This document shows, piece by piece, positions 62,125 through 64,000 of a DNA stretch of 64,000 bases. Position 1 is the stretch's first letter. Every line of letters starts with the position of its first letter. Below the pieces are notes generated by a model. It was not told the DNA's origin. It did no database searches and saw nothing but the letters and a program-made list of their open reading frames with translations. A program made the position numbers and the translations under genes. Source of the stretch: an uncultured Acetatifactor sp. (GTDB lineage Bacteria; Bacillota; Clostridia; Lachnospirales; Lachnospiraceae); contig CANQJL010000002.1 in the NCBI GenBank assembly GCA_947624245.1, forward strand, positions 1 to 64,000, written 5' to 3'.

Positions 62125-62157
62125 CCAAACAAAATAATCAAGAACGAGACCAAAATC

Positions 62158-63045
62158 ATGAAACTGCGGATCAAATTTACAAAACACGGCCCTGTCCGGT
62201 TCATCGGGCATCTGGACGTCATGCGATATTTCCAGAAAGCGATCAGACGCGCCGGCATCGACGTGACGTATACGACGGGCTTCAGCCCCCATCAGGTCAT
62301 GTCCTTTGCGGCGCCGCTGGGCGTGGGGCTTGAGAGCAACGGCGAATATATGGACATCAGCGTGAACTCCCTTCCGGAGGCAGAGAAGGAGGCGGAAGCG
62401 GCGGGAGAGAGCCCCTGCGCCTGTGTGGTTCGGCGGCTGAATGCCGTGGGAGCGGACGGACTGGAGGCCGTTTCGGCGCGCATTCTTCCGGAAAATGCGG
62501 GGAACGCCATGGCAAGCGTGGCCGCCGCGGCGTACACCGTGCGCTTTCGTGAGGGGAGAGAGCCCGACGCCGACCTGACGGCGGCTGTCGGCAGGCTTTT
62601 GGCCAAGGAGCGGATCGTCATCACAAAACAGACCAAGCGGGGAGAGCGGGAGATTGACCTGCGGCCCGGCATTTATGGGCTTGAGCTGCGGGACGGCGCG
62701 CTTCATATGCTGCTCGATGCGTCCAGCGCGGGCAATATCAAGCCTGCGCTTGTGGTGGAGGCGCTTCTTGCGGACAGCGGGGAGAGCCTTGCGCGGAACG
62801 CGCTGCTGATCACCAGAGAAGACCTCTATACCCGAGAGGGGGATTCTTTCCGTTCTCTCGGAGAAATCGGCAGCGAAAGCGCCGACTGTCCCGCGGCAGA
62901 CGAGACGCAGGCCTCGTCCTTTACTATAGATAAAATCGGCAGCAAAAGCGCCGACTGTCCCGCGGCAGATGAGGCGCAGGCCTCGTCCCTTGCTAGGGTA
63001 GAAATCAGCAGCGAGACCGCGTCCAAGGACGGAGGTGCCTCATGA
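62158..63045 (+). CDS. DUF2344 (TIGR03936) protein
   Basis: 295 residues. The family core (about 1-220) starts with KLRIKFTKHGPVRFIGHLDVMRYFQKAIRR-type sequence (pieces: KFTKHGPVRFIGHLD and YTTGFSPHQVMSFA). It is the usual partner of TIGR03960 radical SAM proteins, sometimes fused to them; function is unknown. The C-terminal 70 residues are non-core and hold a 23-residue direct duplication (IGSESADCPAADETQASS and IGSKSADCPAADEAQASS). ATG 62158 has no strong Shine-Dalgarno (GAACGAGA about ten bases upstream) but matches the family start. It overlaps rng. Confidence 0.85.
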   Translation: MKLRIKFTKHGPVRFIGHLDVMRYFQKAIRRAGIDVTYTTGFSPHQVMSFAAPLGVGLESNGEYMDISVNSLPEAEKEAEAAGESPCACVVRRLNAVGADGLEAVSARILPENAGNAMASVAAAAYTVRFREGREPDADLTAAVGRLLAKERIVITKQTKRGEREIDLRPGIYGLELRDGALHMLLDASSAGNIKPALVVEALLADSGESLARNALLITREDLYTREGDSFRSLGEIGSESADCPAADETQASSFTIDKIGSKSADCPAADEAQASSLARVEISSETASKDGGAS

Positions 63046-64000
63046 GCCGCAGCATACCGGCCAAGGGGTCGGTCACTCTCTCCGGCGAGGAGAGACAGCT
63101 GCGGGACAACGGCAGCGGCAGACTGGTGTTCACGGAATACAAGGGCAGACACTGCGCCCTGCTGCTTCAAAACGACCGCCTGACGGCCGCCGGTTTCTAC
63201 GATCCGTCAAAGCAAGAGCGGATCGGCGCCGTATACATCGGAAAAATCAAAAACATGGCAGAGAACATAGACGCCTGCTTCGTGGAGATCGGAGGCGGCG
63301 AGACCTGCTTCCTTCCGCTGAGGAAGGCGAAGGCTCCTTTTCTGACGAACCGTAGCTATGACGGCAGACTGCGGGAGGGCGACGAAATATTGGTACAGGT
63401 GGAGCGGGAGGCCCAGAAGACCAAGCAGGCCTGCGTCACGGCAGATATTTTACTGGCGCCCCAGCCCGCCTCGGCGGAGATATCTTCTGCGGAGCCCCTC
63501 GCGCATCTTAGGCAGATTGCCCTGACGAGAAGCTGCTTTAGCTGCCTGGCCGAGCCGCCGCAGCCGTGGGAAGCCCGGCTTCGGGAGCTGGCCTCCCCCA
63601 ACGAGTACGACCGGATCGTCACGGACGACCCGCAGCTGTATGAGAAGCTTGCGCAATACTGTGCGAGCCGGCTGCCGGAGAAAGAACTGCGCCTGTACCG
63701 CGACGACGGCCTGTCCCTGACCAAGCTCTACGGACTGGAAAGCAAGCTGGACGAAGCGCTGAAGCCCAAAGTGTGGCTTAAAAGCGGCGGATTCCTTGTG
63801 ATCGAACCGACGGAGGCCATGACGGTCATCGACGTGAACTCCGGCAAGAACGAGACCGGCGCGAAATACGAAGCCCTGCGCAGGATCAACCTCGAGGCCG
63901 CCGAGGAGATCGCCCGCCAGCTTCGCCTCAGAAATCTGTCCGGCATGATCCTTGTGGATTTCATCAATATGAAAGACCGCGAGAGCGAAGAAGAGCTGCT
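63042..64000 (+). CDS. rng: Ribonuclease G/E family endoribonuclease (partial, runs off the window)
   Basis: The first 319 codons are present; the C-terminus is cut by the window edge. An S1-like domain lies at about 60-130 (IGAVYIGKIKNMAENIDACFVEIGG). The catalytic DNase I-like domain has VWLKSGGFLVIEPTEAM, the metal-binding aspartates in VIDVNSGKN and ILVDFINM, and LEAAEEIARQLRLRNLSG. It processes rRNA and mRNA 5' ends. The start overlaps the DUF2344 stop (ATGA) and follows GGAGGTG by about seven bases. Confidence 0.93.
   Translation, partial: MSRSIPAKGSVTLSGEERQLRDNGSGRLVFTEYKGRHCALLLQNDRLTAAGFYDPSKQERIGAVYIGKIKNMAENIDACFVEIGGGETCFLPLRKAKAPFLTNRSYDGRLREGDEILVQVEREAQKTKQACVTADILLAPQPASAEISSAEPLAHLRQIALTRSCFSCLAEPPQPWEARLRELASPNEYDRIVTDDPQLYEKLAQYCASRLPEKELRLYRDDGLSLTKLYGLESKLDEALKPKVWLKSGGFLVIEPTEAMTVIDVNSGKNETGAKYEALRRINLEAAEEIARQLRLRNLSGMILVDFINMKDRESEEEL

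Overview
The window reads as chromosomal DNA of a fairly GC-rich, spore-forming Firmicute of the Clostridia, most likely a member of the Lachnospiraceae. Support comes from AGGAGG-type ribosome binding sites, sporulation genes (ylbJ; gerW/ytfJ next to a DUF2953/ytfI gene), a four-cysteine ribosomal protein L28, the rpmB-yloU-yloV-recG and rsmD-coaD-ylbJ gene orders, a short HisG with HisZ, and the pairing of a B12-binding radical SAM protein with a DUF2344 protein ahead of ribonuclease G. The genus cannot be named from the sequence alone.

Layout. 1-2.1 kb: three small membrane proteins and a divergent lipoprotein. 2.2-8.8 kb: a cobalamin-dependent methionine synthase without its reactivation domain, then acetolactate synthase (ilvB), two different regulatory subunits (the second with its own strong promoter) and ilvC, closed by a strong terminator. 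8.8-16.4 kb: a hairpin plus a short tandem repeat, a DedA protein, an OmpR-type two-component system, leuC-leuD and a MATE exporter. 16.4-24 kb: ruvAB behind a promoter carrying a LexA-like box, zapA, a large U32 protein, and an overlapping FtsW/RodA-class B PBP pair. 24-27.7 kb, minus strand: an HD-GYP protein with a substituted HD motif and a cytoplasmic family 9 glycoside hydrolase. 27.8-36.1 kb: ytfI-ytfJ, a small membrane peptide, a coiled-coil/J-domain-like protein, rpmB, yloU, fakA, recG, degV. 36.2-48.2 kb: type II topoisomerase subunits (probably parE/parC), rsmD, coaD, a coiled-coil protein, a membrane-anchored amidase, ylbJ, HAD and SDR enzymes, a pseudouridine synthase and recU. 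48.2-53.6 kb: a partial histidine operon (hisZ, G, D, B, IE), whose HisIE carries a degenerate HisF-like N-terminal domain. 54-57.6 kb: a MoxR/DUF58/DUF4129 cassette. 57.7-64 kb: radical SAM protein, DUF2344 protein and ribonuclease G.

The accessory highlight is an AT-rich array at about 59.88-61.96 kb, lying between the radical SAM gene and its usual DUF2344 partner. It holds seven near-identical plus-strand small-RNA genes and, on the minus strand, four 29-residue hydrophobic peptide genes. Each peptide gene has its own promoter, a Shine-Dalgarno sequence that can be sequestered in a hairpin, and a 3' end that converges on a small-RNA terminator. This is the architecture of a type I toxin-antitoxin locus with a holin-like toxin, present in multiple copies. 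The seven RNAs and two peptide subtypes follow a higher-order period of about 950 bp.

A second recurring feature is short, mostly purine-rich iterated sequence just before several start codons (before recG, hisZ, hisB, hisIE, moxR, the radical SAM gene and the DUF2344 gene). No tRNA, rRNA, insertion sequence, prophage or CRISPR array was recognised.
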